Shown here: positions 25,173 through 36,756 of the stretch, in pieces
How the letters are laid out: the number at the start of each line of letters is the position of its first letter
How positions within the stretch are numbered: the stretch's first letter is position 1
NCBI GenBank assembly: GCA_018715695.1
Contig: DVLB01000111.1
Location: forward strand, 1-36,756
DNA length: 36,756 nt
Origin: Candidatus Galloscillospira stercoripullorum
GTDB taxonomy: Bacteria; Bacillota; Clostridia; Oscillospirales; Oscillospiraceae
Direction of reading: 5' to 3'
Program-made: the position numbers and the translations under genes
The notes under the pieces: generated by a model
What the model was told of the DNA's origin: nothing
What the model saw: the letters and a program-made list of their open reading frames with translations, nothing else
Databases searched by the model: none

Positions 25173-25703
25173 ATGGAAAAAGTGATCGTTGCCTTTGAGA
25201 GCGCCAAGAGCAGCGACCGGGTCAAGGAGATCCTGGAGAGCGCCGGCGTCTCAGCCTGCATCCTCTGCCGTTCGGCGGCGGAGGTCAAGCGGGTGGTGAA
25301 CAAACAGAATGTGACCACAGTGGTGTGCGGCTATAAATTCGCCGACGCCTCGGCGGAGGAGCTGTTCAGCGACCTGCCTATCTCCTGTGCCATGCTGATG
25401 GTGGCGCCCCAGAGCCTGTTGGACCTGTGCGGAAACGGAGACATCTTCACCCTGGCCTCGCCGGTGGGAAAGAGTGACCTGGTGGCGTCAGTGCGGATGC
25501 TCACCCAGATCGGCCACCGGCTGGAACGTTTCGTCCGGCCCCGCCGCAGCGATGAGGACGCGGCGATCATCGAAGAGGCCAAGGCCGTGCTGATGGACCG
25601 GCATGGCATGAGCGAGGAGCAGGCCCACCGCTTCCTCCAGAAAAAGAGCATGGACACGGGCTCCAAGATGGTTCAAACCGCCAGGATGGTCCTGGACGGA
25701 TAA
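25173..25703 (+). CDS. ANTAR-domain response regulator (RNA-binding antiterminator type)
   Basis: C-terminal ...DEDAAIIEEAKAVLMDRHGMSEEQAHRFLQKKSMDTGSKMVQTARMVLDG fits the ANTAR pattern; N-terminal receiver-like domain. Start may be 25161 or 25173. Confidence 0.85.
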   Translation: MEKVIVAFESAKSSDRVKEILESAGVSACILCRSAAEVKRVVNKQNVTTVVCGYKFADASAEELFSDLPISCAMLMVAPQSLLDLCGNGDIFTLASPVGKSDLVASVRMLTQIGHRLERFVRPRRSDEDAAIIEEAKAVLMDRHGMSEEQAHRFLQKKSMDTGSKMVQTARMVLDG

Positions 25704-25730
25704 GAAAATAGCGTGTGACAACGTCGTCAT

Positions 25731-25785
25731 GGCCCCATCGGGCGACAGAATAAAATGACTGCCGTCCGATGGGGCCTGTTCATTT
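25731..25785 (+). terminator. Hairpin/terminator downstream of the ANTAR gene
   Basis: ggccccatcgg (25731-25741) / ccgatggggcc (25766-25776), extendable inward to ~18 bp; weak T-rich tail. Confidence 0.6.
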
Positions 25786-25809
25786 CAATCAATGGATCAG
25801 GAGGGCCTC

Positions 25810-26604
25810 ATGCAGTTTACCAAGATGCATGGTCTGGGAAACGACTATGTCTATCTGGACTGCACGAAGGAGACACCGGCGGATCTGCCGGAGCTGGCCG
25901 TGCGCCTTTCAGACCGCCATTTCGGCGTGGGGGGCGACGGGCTGATCTGCATTTGTCCGTCCCGCAGGGCGGATTTCAGGATGCGCATCTTCAACGCCGA
26001 TGGCTCGGAGGGGGAGATGTGCGGAAACGGAATCCGCTGCGTGGGGAAGTTCGTCTACGACAAGGGCATGACGGACAAGAAAAGCCTCACGGTGGAGACC
26101 CTGGCAGGGGTCCGCACCCTGGAGCTCCATACCACCGGAGGGACGGTGTCCGCCGCGACGGTGGACATGGGTGTGCCGGCCATCGCGCCGGAGCGCATCA
26201 TCACCGTTGGAGGCAGGGAGTACCGGGTGATCCCGGTCTCCATGGGCAACCCCCACGCGGTGACCTATTTTCCCCAGGTCGCCGCCCTGGACCTGAAGGC
26301 CCTGGGCCCCGGCTTTGAGTGCCACCCCAGCTTTCCCCAGCGCACCAACACGGAGTTTGTGGAGGTGCTGGGCCCCGCAAAGCTGCGCCTGCGGGTGTGG
26401 GAGCGGGGGAGCGGGGAGACCTTAGCCTGCGGCACCGGTGCCTGCGCGGCGCTGGCGGCCTCGGCGGCGGCGGGCTTCACCCAGCGCGCCGCCGTGGTGG
26501 AGCTGCCCGGCGGTGACCTGGAGATCCGCTGGGAGCCATCCGACGGCCATATCTACATGACCGGTCCGGCTGTGACCGTATTTGAGGGGCTGCTGCCCGA
26601 CTAA
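25810..26604 (+). CDS. dapF: Diaminopimelate epimerase
   Basis: [18 protein letters not shown]..., [36 protein letters not shown] caggaggg. Confidence 0.96.
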   Translation: MQFTKMHGLGNDYVYLDCTKETPADLPELAVRLSDRHFGVGGDGLICICPSRRADFRMRIFNADGSEGEMCGNGIRCVGKFVYDKGMTDKKSLTVETLAGVRTLELHTTGGTVSAATVDMGVPAIAPERIITVGGREYRVIPVSMGNPHAVTYFPQVAALDLKALGPGFECHPSFPQRTNTEFVEVLGPAKLRLRVWERGSGETLACGTGACAALAASAAAGFTQRAAVVELPGGDLEIRWEPSDGHIYMTGPAVTVFEGLLPD

Positions 26605-26623
26605 AGAAAAAGGAGGACCAACG

Positions 26624-27841
26624 ATGGCCCGTATCAATCAGAATTTTCTCAAACTGCCCGGTGGGTATCTCTTCCCTGAGATTGGCCGCCGGGTGAGGGC
26701 GTTTTCCGCCGAGAATCCGCCCATGCCTCTCATCCGCCTGGGAATCGGCGACGTGACGCAGCCCTTGGCCCCCGTGGTGGTGGAGGCTATGCGCAAGGCC
26801 GTGGAGGAGATGGGCCGCAAGGAGACCTTCCGGGGCTACTGCGAGGAGACCTGCTGCGCCTACGACTTCCTGCGCTTTGCCATCCGGGACTCCTATAAGG
26901 CCCTGGGTGTGGAGGTGGCCGACGACGAGATCTTTGTCTCCGACGGCGCTAAGAGCGACTGCGGCAACATCGGGGACATCTTCGGCCTGGACAACGTGGT
27001 GGCGGTGTGCGACCCGGTCTACCCGGTGTATGTGGATACCAACGCCATGGCCGGCCGGGCGGGGGAGTATGTGGACGGGAAGTGGACCGACCTCATCTAC
27101 CTGCCCTGCACCGCTGACAACGGCTTCTTCCCCGAACTGCCCAAGGGGAAGGTGGCCGACCTCATCTACATCTGCTCCCCCAATAACCCCACCGGCGCCG
27201 CTGCCACCAAGGAGCAGCTCAAGGTGTGGGTGGACTACGCCAATGAGCACGGCAGCGTGATCCTCTATGACTCGGCCTATGAGGCCTTCATCACCGAGCC
27301 GGGCATCCCCCACAGCATCTTTGAGGTGGAGGGAGCCCGGGAGTGCGCCATCGAGTTCCGCTCCTTCTCCAAGACCGCCGGCTTTACCGGTACCCGCTGC
27401 GCCTATACCATCATCCCCAAGGACCTCAAGCGGGACGGGGCCAGCCTCAACGCTCTGTGGAACCGCCGCCAGGGCACCAAGTTCAACGGCGTACCCTATG
27501 TGGTGCAGCGGGGTGCCGAGGCGGTGTTCACCCCCGAGGGCCAGCGGCAGATCAAGGAGACCATCGCCTACTACCTCAACAACGCCAAGGTCATCAAGCA
27601 GGGCCTCACCGACGCGGGGCTCACGGTGTACGGCGGCGTCAACGCTCCCTACATCTGGGCCCGCACCCCCGACGGGAAGGACTCCTGGGGCTTCTTCGAC
27701 CGCCTGCTGCATGAGGCCTGCGTGGTCACTACCCCCGGCGCCGGCTTCGGCCCCAGCGGCGAGGGCTATATCCGCCTGACCGCCTTCGGCGACGCCCAGG
27801 CCACCCGGGAAGCGGTGGAGCGCATCCGCAAGATCCTCTGA
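26624..27841 (+). CDS. dapL: LL-diaminopimelate aminotransferase
   Basis: [48 protein letters not shown]..., [40 protein letters not shown]. Confidence 0.96.
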   Translation: MARINQNFLKLPGGYLFPEIGRRVRAFSAENPPMPLIRLGIGDVTQPLAPVVVEAMRKAVEEMGRKETFRGYCEETCCAYDFLRFAIRDSYKALGVEVADDEIFVSDGAKSDCGNIGDIFGLDNVVAVCDPVYPVYVDTNAMAGRAGEYVDGKWTDLIYLPCTADNGFFPELPKGKVADLIYICSPNNPTGAAATKEQLKVWVDYANEHGSVILYDSAYEAFITEPGIPHSIFEVEGARECAIEFRSFSKTAGFTGTRCAYTIIPKDLKRDGASLNALWNRRQGTKFNGVPYVVQRGAEAVFTPEGQRQIKETIAYYLNNAKVIKQGLTDAGLTVYGGVNAPYIWARTPDGKDSWGFFDRLLHEACVVTTPGAGFGPSGEGYIRLTAFGDAQATREAVERIRKIL

Positions 27842-27864
27842 AAAATCTGAAGAGAACGTGCAAT

Positions 27865-27919
27865 GGGGCGCGGTCTCTCCCGGCGCTATGACGCCGGGAG
27901 AACTGCGCCCCGTTTTTTT
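27865..27919 (+). terminator. Strong terminator/attenuator hairpin between dapL and gltB
   Basis: ggggcgc...ctcccggcg (27865-27885) / cgccgggag...gcgcccc (27892-27911), followed by gttttttt. Confidence 0.88.
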
Positions 27920-27950
27920 GGCGATCTCACCCAAGAGAGGGGAAAATCAT

Positions 27951-30900
27951 ATGAATGAGCAGAGAATGGAAGGCTACCGCCGCCGGGGTCTCTATGACCC
28001 GGCCTTTGAGCACGACGCCTGCGGCATCGGCGCGGTGGTAGACATCAAGGGCCGCAAGAGCCACCAGACGGTGGACGACGCGCTGAAGATCGTGGAGAAG
28101 CTGGAGCACCGGGCGGGCAAGGACGCCGAGGGCAAGACCGGTGACGGCGTGGGCATCCTGCTCCAGATCTCCCATAAATTCTTCCGGAAGGCTGTCAAGG
28201 AACTGGGCTTTACGCTTGGAGAAGAGCGGGATTACGGCGTGGGAATGTTCTTCTTCCCCCAGGACACCCTCAAGCGCAGCCAGGCCAAGAAGATGTTTGA
28301 GATCATCGTGGCCAAGGAGGGCATGGAATTTCTGGGCTGGCGCACGGTGCCGGTGGAGCCGGGCATCCTGGGTCAGAAGGCCCTGGAGAAGATGCCCTGG
28401 ATCGAGCAGGGCTTTGTGCGCCGTCCGGAGGGGGTGCGCCGGGGGCTGGACTTTGACCGGCGGCTCTATGTGGCCCGGCGGGTGTTCGAGCAGTCGGGGG
28501 ACGAGACCTATGTAGCCTCTCTTTCCAGCCGGACCATCGTCTACAAGGGTATGTTCCTGGTGGGCCAGCTGCGCAGGTTCTACCTGGACCTGCAGGACAG
28601 CGACTATCAGAGCGCCATCGCCCTGGTCCACTCCCGTTTTTCCACCAACACCAACCCCTCCTGGGAGCGGGCCCATCCCAACCGGCTCATTGCCCACAAT
28701 GGGGAGATCAACACCATCCGGGGCAACATCGACCGGATGCTGGCACGAGAGGAGACCATGTCCTCCCGCGTCCTGGCCCCGGATATGGACAAGGTCCTGC
28801 CGGTGGTCAACACGGATGGCTCCGATTCGGCCATGCTGGACAATACCCTGGAATTTCTCACCATGAGCGGAATGGACCTGCCCCTGGCGGTGATGGCGGC
28901 CATCCCCGAGCCCTGGCGCAATGACGCCTCCGTCTCCCGGGCCAAGCGGGATCTCTATGAGTATTACAGTATCCTCATGGAGCCCTGGGACGGTCCGGCC
29001 TCCATCCTCTTCTCCGACGGCGATGTGGTGGGGGCGGTGCTGGACCGCAACGGCCTGCGTCCCAGCCGCTACTATGTGACGAGCGACCACCGGCTCATCC
29101 TCTCTTCCGAGGTAGGGGTGCTGGACATCCCGGCCGGGCGCATCCTGCGCAAATCCCGGCTGGAGCCCGGAAAGATGCTCCTGGTGGACACGGTGGGGGG
29201 CCGTATCATCGGCGACGAGGAGCTCAAGGAGACCTACGCCCACCGCGCCCCCTATGGGGAGTGGCTGGACCGAGAGCTGGTGCGCCTGCGTGACCTGCCC
29301 ATCCCCAACCACCGGGTGGAGACATACAGCACCGCCGAGCTGCCCCGCATCCAGAAGGCCTTCGGCTACACCTATGAGGACGTGAAGGACACCATCCTCC
29401 CCATGGCGCGCACCGGCGCGGAGCCCACCGCCGCAATGGGCATCGACATTCCCCTGGCGGTACTGGACGACAAGGGCCAGCCCCTGTTCAACTACTTCAA
29501 GCAGCTCTTTGCCCAGGTGACCAACCCGCCTATCGACGCTATCCGGGAAGAGGTGGTCACCGACACCACCGTCTACCTGGCCGACGACGGCAACCTTCTG
29601 GAGGAGCGGCCGGAGAACTGCCGGGTCCTCCAGGTGAGAAACCCCATCCTCACCTCCACCGACCTCATGAAGATCCGCAATATGAAGCGCCCCGGCTTTA
29701 CCGTGGAGACGGTGTCCATCCTCCACTACAAGAACACCCCCCTCAAGCGGGCCCTGGACCAGCTGTTCCTGGCGGTGGACCGGGCTTATCGCCACGGGGC
29801 CAACATTGTGATATTGTCCGACCGGGGAGTGGATGAGAACCATGTGGCCATCCCGTCCCTGCTGGCGGTGTCCGCCATCGAGCAGCACCTGGTGCGCACC
29901 AGGAAGCGCACGGCGGTGTCCATCGTACTGGAGTCCGCCGAGCCTCGGGAGGTGCACCACTTCGCCACCCTGCTGGGCTACGGCGCCCGGGCCATCAACC
30001 CCTACCTGGCCCATGAGACCATTCATTCTCTCATCGCCGACGGCCTTCTGGACAAGGACTACTACGCCGCCGTGGACGACTACAACAACGCGGTGCTCCA
30101 CGGCATCGTGAAGATCGCCTCCAAAATGGGCATCTCCACCCTCCAGTCCTACCAGTCGGCCCAGATTTTCGAGGCCGTGGGCATCGACCGCCAGGTGATC
30201 GACGCTTACTTCACCAACACGGTCTCCCGGGTGGGAGGCATCGGCCTCAAGGAGATCGCCGACCTGGTGGACCGCAACCACTCCCGCGCCTTTGATCCCC
30301 TGGGACTGGGCACCGATCCCACCCTGGACAGCCTGGGCGCCCACAAGGCCAGGGCGGGCCAGGAGGACCACATGTATAACCCCCAGACCATCCACCTGCT
30401 CCAGGAGGCCACCCGGCGGGGAGACTACGGGCTGTTCAAGCAGTATTCCGCCCTGGTGGACGACGAGACCAAGCCCCACACCCTCCGAGGCCTGATGGAG
30501 ATGCGCTATCTGGACACCCCCATCCCCCTGGAGGAGGTGGAGAGCGAGGAGGAGATCGTAAAGCGATTCAAGACCGGCGCCATGAGCTACGGCTCCATCT
30601 CTCAGGAGGCCCACGAGTGCATGGCCCAGGCCATGAACATGCTGGGGGGCAAGTCCAACTCCGGCGAGGGAGGCGAGGAGCCCGACCGGCTGCGGGACAG
30701 CGCTCGCAACTCCGCCATCAAGCAGGTGGCCTCCGGCCGCTTTGGAGTCACCAGCGAGTACCTGGTCTCCGCCCAGGAGATCCAGATCAAGCTGGCCCAG
30801 GGCGCCAAGCCCGGCGAGGGCGGGCACCTGCCCGGGAAGAAGGTCTATCCCTGGATCGCCCGGACCCGCCACTCCACGCCCGGCGTGTCTCTCATCTCGC

Positions 30901-32498
30901 CGCCGCCCCATCACGACATCTACTCCATCGAGGACCTCTCCGAGCTTATCTACGACCTGAAAAACGCCAACCGCGCCGCCCGCATCAGCGTGAAGCTGGT
31001 CAGCGAGGCGGGAGTGGGCACCATCGCCGCGGGCGTGGCTAAGGCGGGTGCCCAGGTGGTGCTCATCTCGGGCTATGACGGCGGCACCGGCGCGGCCCAG
31101 CGCACCTCCATCCACCACGCGGGCCTGCCCTGGGAGCTGGGCCTGGCCGAGACCCACCAGACCCTCATCCAAAACGGCCTGCGCTCCCGGGTGGTGCTGG
31201 AGACCGACGGCAAGCTCATGAGCGGCCGGGACGTGGCTATCGCCTGTATGCTGGGGGCGGAGGAGTTTGGCTTCGCCACCGCGCCCCTGGTGACCATGGG
31301 CTGCGTGATGATGCGGGTGTGCAATCTGGACACCTGCCCGGTGGGCGTGGCCACCCAGAACCCGGAGCTGCGCAAGCGCTTCCAGGGCAAGCCGGAATAT
31401 GTGGCCAACTTCATGCGCTTTGTGGCCCGGGAGCTGCGCGAGCACATGGCGCGGCTGGGCGTGCGCACCGTGGAGGAGCTGGTGGGCCGCACCGACCTGC
31501 TCAAGGTCAGGGAGCACGCGGTCAACGAGCGCGCCGCCCGGGTGGACCTCACCGCCATCCTGGACAATCCTTGGGCGGGGGCGGACAAGACCCGCTTTGA
31601 TCGCGCCGACATCTATGACTTCCAGCTGGAGCGCACGGTGGACCTCAGCGTGCTGGAGCGGGAGCTGGGCAAGGCCCTGGAGCGGGGCGAGAAGCGGCGC
31701 CTGGAGGTGGAGGTGTCCTCCACCGACCGCACCGTGGGCGCCATCCTGGGCAGCGACATTACCCGCCTTCACGGAAATTCCCTGCCCGACGATACCTTCA
31801 CCGTCAAGTGTACCGGCGGGGGCGGTCAGTCCTTCGGCGCCTTCATCCCCAAGGGCCTGACCCTGGAGCTGGAGGGAGACGCCAACGACTACTTCGGCAA
31901 GGGCCTCTCGGGGGGCAAGCTCATCCTCTATCCCCCCAAGGACAGCACCTTTGAGGCCGGCGAGAACATCATCGTGGGCAACGTGGCCCTCTACGGCGCC
32001 ACCAGCGGCAGGGCGTATATCGCCGGCGTGGCGGGGGAGCGGTTCTGCGTGCGCAACTCCGGAGCCTGCGCGGTGGTGGAGGGCGTGGGCGACCACGGCT
32101 GCGAGTATATGACCGGCGGCCGCGTGGTGGTGCTGGGACGTACCGGGAAGAACTTCGCCGCCGGTATGTCCGGCGGAATCGCCTACGTCTGGGACGCCGA
32201 CCGCAGCCTCTATATGCGCCTGAACAAGGAGCTGGTGAGCATGGACAGCGTCACCGAGCCGGAGGACGCCGAGGAGCTGCGCGCCCTGATCGAGGCCCAT
32301 GTGGCCGCCACCGGCTCTGTCCGGGGCGCGGAGATCCTGGCCGATTTTGAGGCCAATCTGCCCAAATTCAAGAAGATCCTGCCCCGGGACTACGACCGGA
32401 TGCTCAGAGCCATCGCCCGCTACGAGGCGGAGGGCCTCTCCCGCGACCAGGCCGAGACCGAGGCCTTCTACGAGAATACGAAAGGAGGGAAGGAGTAA
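27951..32498 (+). CDS. gltB: Glutamate synthase large subunit
   Basis: ~1515 aa; class II amidotransferase start after short leader (HDACGIGAVVDIKG), RFSTNTNPSWERAHPNRLIAHNGEINT, FMN/Fe-S region GEGGEEPDRL...GAKPGEGGHLPG...CNLDTCPVGVATQNPELR, C-terminal GXGXG domain. Confidence 0.97.
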   Translation: MNEQRMEGYRRRGLYDPAFEHDACGIGAVVDIKGRKSHQTVDDALKIVEKLEHRAGKDAEGKTGDGVGILLQISHKFFRKAVKELGFTLGEERDYGVGMFFFPQDTLKRSQAKKMFEIIVAKEGMEFLGWRTVPVEPGILGQKALEKMPWIEQGFVRRPEGVRRGLDFDRRLYVARRVFEQSGDETYVASLSSRTIVYKGMFLVGQLRRFYLDLQDSDYQSAIALVHSRFSTNTNPSWERAHPNRLIAHNGEINTIRGNIDRMLAREETMSSRVLAPDMDKVLPVVNTDGSDSAMLDNTLEFLTMSGMDLPLAVMAAIPEPWRNDASVSRAKRDLYEYYSILMEPWDGPASILFSDGDVVGAVLDRNGLRPSRYYVTSDHRLILSSEVGVLDIPAGRILRKSRLEPGKMLLVDTVGGRIIGDEELKETYAHRAPYGEWLDRELVRLRDLPIPNHRVETYSTAELPRIQKAFGYTYEDVKDTILPMARTGAEPTAAMGIDIPLAVLDDKGQPLFNYFKQLFAQVTNPPIDAIREEVVTDTTVYLADDGNLLEERPENCRVLQVRNPILTSTDLMKIRNMKRPGFTVETVSILHYKNTPLKRALDQLFLAVDRAYRHGANIVILSDRGVDENHVAIPSLLAVSAIEQHLVRTRKRTAVSIVLESAEPREVHHFATLLGYGARAINPYLAHETIHSLIADGLLDKDYYAAVDDYNNAVLHGIVKIASKMGISTLQSYQSAQIFEAVGIDRQVIDAYFTNTVSRVGGIGLKEIADLVDRNHSRAFDPLGLGTDPTLDSLGAHKARAGQEDHMYNPQTIHLLQEATRRGDYGLFKQYSALVDDETKPHTLRGLMEMRYLDTPIPLEEVESEEEIVKRFKTGAMSYGSISQEAHECMAQAMNMLGGKSNSGEGGEEPDRLRDSARNSAIKQVASGRFGVTSEYLVSAQEIQIKLAQGAKPGEGGHLPGKKVYPWIARTRHSTPGVSLISPPPHHDIYSIEDLSELIYDLKNANRAARISVKLVSEAGVGTIAAGVAKAGAQVVLISGYDGGTGAAQRTSIHHAGLPWELGLAETHQTLIQNGLRSRVVLETDGKLMSGRDVAIACMLGAEEFGFATAPLVTMGCVMMRVCNLDTCPVGVATQNPELRKRFQGKPEYVANFMRFVARELREHMARLGVRTVEELVGRTDLLKVREHAVNERAARVDLTAILDNPWAGADKTRFDRADIYDFQLERTVDLSVLERELGKALERGEKRRLEVEVSSTDRTVGAILGSDITRLHGNSLPDDTFTVKCTGGGGQSFGAFIPKGLTLELEGDANDYFGKGLSGGKLILYPPKDSTFEAGENIIVGNVALYGATSGRAYIAGVAGERFCVRNSGACAVVEGVGDHGCEYMTGGRVVVLGRTGKNFAAGMSGGIAYVWDADRSLYMRLNKELVSMDSVTEPEDAEELRALIEAHVAATGSVRGAEILADFEANLPKFKKILPRDYDRMLRAIARYEAEGLSRDQAETEAFYENTKGGKE

Positions 32499-33955
32499 TG
32501 GGAAAGCCGACGGGATTTCTGGACTATGACCGGCTCAACAACCCGGCCCAGCCGCCCCTGGAGCGGATTCGCCACTTCAATGAGTTTCATCCCATGCTCC
32601 CCCCGGAGCAGCGCCGGGAGCAGGGGGGACGGTGCATGGAGTGCGGCGTCCCCTACTGCCAGTCCGGGGTGGTGCTCTCCGGTATGGTCACCGGCTGCCC
32701 GCTTCACAACCTGATCCCCGAGTGGAACGACCTCGTCTACACCGGCAATCTGGATCTGGCCCAGCGGCGGCTGCTCAAGACCAATAACTTTCCCGAGTTC
32801 ACCGGCCGGGTGTGTCCGGCCCTGTGTGAGGCGGCCTGCACCTGCGGGCTCAACGGGAAAAGCGTGACCGTCAAGGAAAATGAGCTGGGCATCATCGAGG
32901 ATGCCTGGGCCAGGGGGGCCATGGCTCCCAGACCGCCCAAGGCGCGCAGCGGAAAGCGCGTGGCGGTGGTGGGCTCGGGACCCTCCGGCCTGGCCGCCGC
33001 CGACCAGCTCAACCGCCGGGGCCACTCGGTCACGGTCTTTGAGCGGGAGGACCGCCCCGGCGGCCTTCTGATGTACGGCATCCCCAACATGAAGCTTCAG
33101 AAGGAGATCGTGGCGCGCCGCACCGACCTTATGAGCGCCGAAGGGGTGGAGTTTGCCCTCAACACGGACGTGAGTGGGGAGGGGAAGGCGGAGGAGCTGC
33201 TGGAGCAGTTCGACGCCGTCATCCTCTGCGCCGGCGCAGGTAAACCCCGGGATTTGACTGTGACTGGAAGGGATGTAAAAGGAGTTTGCTTCGCGGTCGA
33301 TTTCCTCAAATCCACCACCAAGGCCCTGCTCTCCGGCGGCTTGCGGGAGGGCAACCACATAAGCGCCAAGGGCAAGCGGGTGGTCATCGTGGGCGGAGGC
33401 GACACGGGCAACGACTGTGTGGGCACCTGCATCCGCCACGGCTGCGCCTCGGTGGTGCAGCTGGAGATGATGCCCAAGGCTCCCGACGAGCGCACCGCGC
33501 AAAACCCCTGGCCCGAGTGGCCCCGGGTGTGCAAGACCGACTACGGTCAGGAGGAGGCCATTGCCGTTTTCGGCGCCGATCCCCGGCTCTATCAGACCAC
33601 GGTCACCGAGCTGCTCTCCGACGAGAGCGGGGCGCTGCGGGCGGTCAAGACGGTGAAGCTGGGGGCCGATCTCAAGCCCCTGGCGGGCACGGAGGAGGAG
33701 CTTCCCTGTGAGCTGCTGCTCATCGCCGCGGGCTTTACCGGCTGCGAGGGGGCCCTTCCCCAGGCCTTCGGCGTGGAGCTGACCGGGCGGGGCGTGGTCC
33801 AAACCCAGGCCGAGGGCTACGCCACCAACGTGCCCAAGGTGTTTGCCGCGGGTGACATGCGCCGGGGCCAGTCCCTGGTGGTGTGGGCCATCGCCGAGGG
33901 CCGCGCCGCGGCCCGGGAGGTGGACCGCTTCCTCATGGGGTATACCAATCTCTGA
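32498..33955 (+). CDS. gltD: Glutamate synthase small subunit
   Basis: [12 protein letters not shown]..., [74 protein letters not shown] overlap with gltB. Confidence 0.96.
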   Translation: MGKPTGFLDYDRLNNPAQPPLERIRHFNEFHPMLPPEQRREQGGRCMECGVPYCQSGVVLSGMVTGCPLHNLIPEWNDLVYTGNLDLAQRRLLKTNNFPEFTGRVCPALCEAACTCGLNGKSVTVKENELGIIEDAWARGAMAPRPPKARSGKRVAVVGSGPSGLAAADQLNRRGHSVTVFEREDRPGGLLMYGIPNMKLQKEIVARRTDLMSAEGVEFALNTDVSGEGKAEELLEQFDAVILCAGAGKPRDLTVTGRDVKGVCFAVDFLKSTTKALLSGGLREGNHISAKGKRVVIVGGGDTGNDCVGTCIRHGCASVVQLEMMPKAPDERTAQNPWPEWPRVCKTDYGQEEAIAVFGADPRLYQTTVTELLSDESGALRAVKTVKLGADLKPLAGTEEELPCELLLIAAGFTGCEGALPQAFGVELTGRGVVQTQAEGYATNVPKVFAAGDMRRGQSLVVWAIAEGRAAAREVDRFLMGYTNL

Positions 33956-33972
33956 TTTGTGCTCACCGCCGC

Positions 33973-34009
33973 AAGGCCCGGGCCGGCAAGCTGCCGGCCC
34001 GGGCCTTTT
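33973..34009. terminator. Terminator after gltD
   Basis: aaggcccgggccggc (33973-33987) / gccggcccgggcctt (33993-34007) followed by TT. Confidence 0.8.
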
Positions 34010-34100
34010 CCGCGCAAAAAAGATGGAAATGTTTTTGGTTTTGTGATAATATATTTTCGTATGCCGCTTCCGGCAATCTTGGCACAGCGGAGGGAAACCG

Positions 34101-34964
34101 ATGAGCTATCTCATGTCAATTCTTATGGGCCTGATCCAGGGCGTGGCAGAATTCCTGCCCATTTCCAGCTCGGGGCATCTGGCCCTGTTCCAGGCGTTTT
34201 TTGGAGTGGAGGATGTGGAGGCCAACCACATGCTCTTCACGGTCATGCTCCACTTTGGCACCTTCATCTCGGTGTGCGTGGTCTACTGGCGGGACATCGT
34301 GGCCATGATCCGGGAGTTTTTCCTGGGGATCGCGGCGCTCTTCTCCCGGCAGGGAGGGAAGAGCGCGCCTCCCCCTGAGCGGCGGCTGGTGCTGCTCATC
34401 ATCGTGGGCACCCTGCCGCTGCTGGTTATGGTCTTCCTAAAGGATTACATTGACCAGCTCTTTGTCAACTCCATCCCCGTCTCGCTCATGCTGCTGATCA
34501 CCGGCTTCATCCTCTTTTTCTCCGACCGGCTCTCCAGGGGACGGAAGACGGCGAAAAACACCAAGCTGACCGACGGACTGCTCATCGGCTGCGCCCAGGC
34601 GGTGGCGGTGATCCCCGGCATCTCCCGCTCGGGCGCCACTATCTCTTCGGGCATGATGCTGGGCCTGAACCGGGATTTCGCCGTGCGCTATTCCTTCCTG
34701 CTCTCGCTGCCCGCTATCGTGGGGGCCAACATTCTGGAGCTTAAGGACGCGCTGGAGGCGGAGAATTTTGCTGAGACGGTGGTGCCGCTGCTGCCGGTGT
34801 ATCTGGTGGGCGTGCTGGTGGCTGCCGTGGTGGGGTACTTTGCCATCCGCCTGGTGAAGAGCCTGGCCGACAAGGGAAAGTTCGGCAAGTTCGCCTATTA
34901 CTGCTGGGCAGTGGGGGCGGTGTCCCTGGTGGCCGGCATCCTGAAATTTTACGTTTTTGCCTGA
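34101..34964 (+). CDS. uppP: Undecaprenyl-diphosphatase (BacA/UppP)
   Basis: [28 protein letters not shown]..., [29 protein letters not shown]. Confidence 0.95.
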   Translation: MSYLMSILMGLIQGVAEFLPISSSGHLALFQAFFGVEDVEANHMLFTVMLHFGTFISVCVVYWRDIVAMIREFFLGIAALFSRQGGKSAPPPERRLVLLIIVGTLPLLVMVFLKDYIDQLFVNSIPVSLMLLITGFILFFSDRLSRGRKTAKNTKLTDGLLIGCAQAVAVIPGISRSGATISSGMMLGLNRDFAVRYSFLLSLPAIVGANILELKDALEAENFAETVVPLLPVYLVGVLVAAVVGYFAIRLVKSLADKGKFGKFAYYCWAVGAVSLVAGILKFYVFA

Positions 34965-34995
34965 ATACCAAAGACTTTGACTCTCCTGGGAGGGA

Positions 34996-36756
<1,761 letters not shown>

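Noticed and set aside
27927-32300. Minus-strand ORF of 1457 aa opposite gltB
   Set aside because: Shadow ORF in high-GC coding DNA; composition (His/Gly/Gln/Val rich, no domain sense) and complete overlap with clearly real gltB.

Overview
GC-rich window from the chromosome of a Firmicute, probably an Oscillospiraceae/Clostridia-like gut organism (inferred from gene content only). The first ~2 kb is a more AT-rich, accessory-looking segment: an unknown small CDS, a gene remnant, and a divergent XRE regulator / SLOG-fold pair. It is followed by the most interesting part of the window. Two cobalamin-riboswitch-like aptamers in series (~2170-2430 and ~2690-2900) sit upstream of an operon encoding: (i) a FIVAR/SLH surface protein with broken frame; (ii) an SLH-anchored protein with a prenyltransferase/squalene-cyclase-like alpha/alpha fold, also broken by one base; (iii) a membrane-tethered DUF4430 protein; (iv) an EcfT subunit; and (v) an unusual EcfA-EcfA-S triple fusion. 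A second, intact copy of the alpha-barrel + DUF4430 pair lies on the minus strand (19345-21717) behind its own compact cobalamin-riboswitch-like element (~21812-21918). In eukaryotic intrinsic factor/transcobalamin an alpha6/alpha6 barrel and a DUF4430-like beta domain form one cobalamin-binding protein. I therefore propose a split, cell-surface, bacterial intrinsic-factor-like corrinoid capture system coupled to an ECF importer. The rest is mostly housekeeping: Crp/Fnr regulator, thioredoxin, two-component system, Gld-like ABC exporter, DUF6056-like membrane protein, a nitrogen/lysine cluster (glnA, ANTAR regulator, dapF, dapL, gltB, gltD), uppP, and the 5' part of ftsK/spoIIIE, which runs off the window. 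All family calls come from reading motifs; no database search was run.
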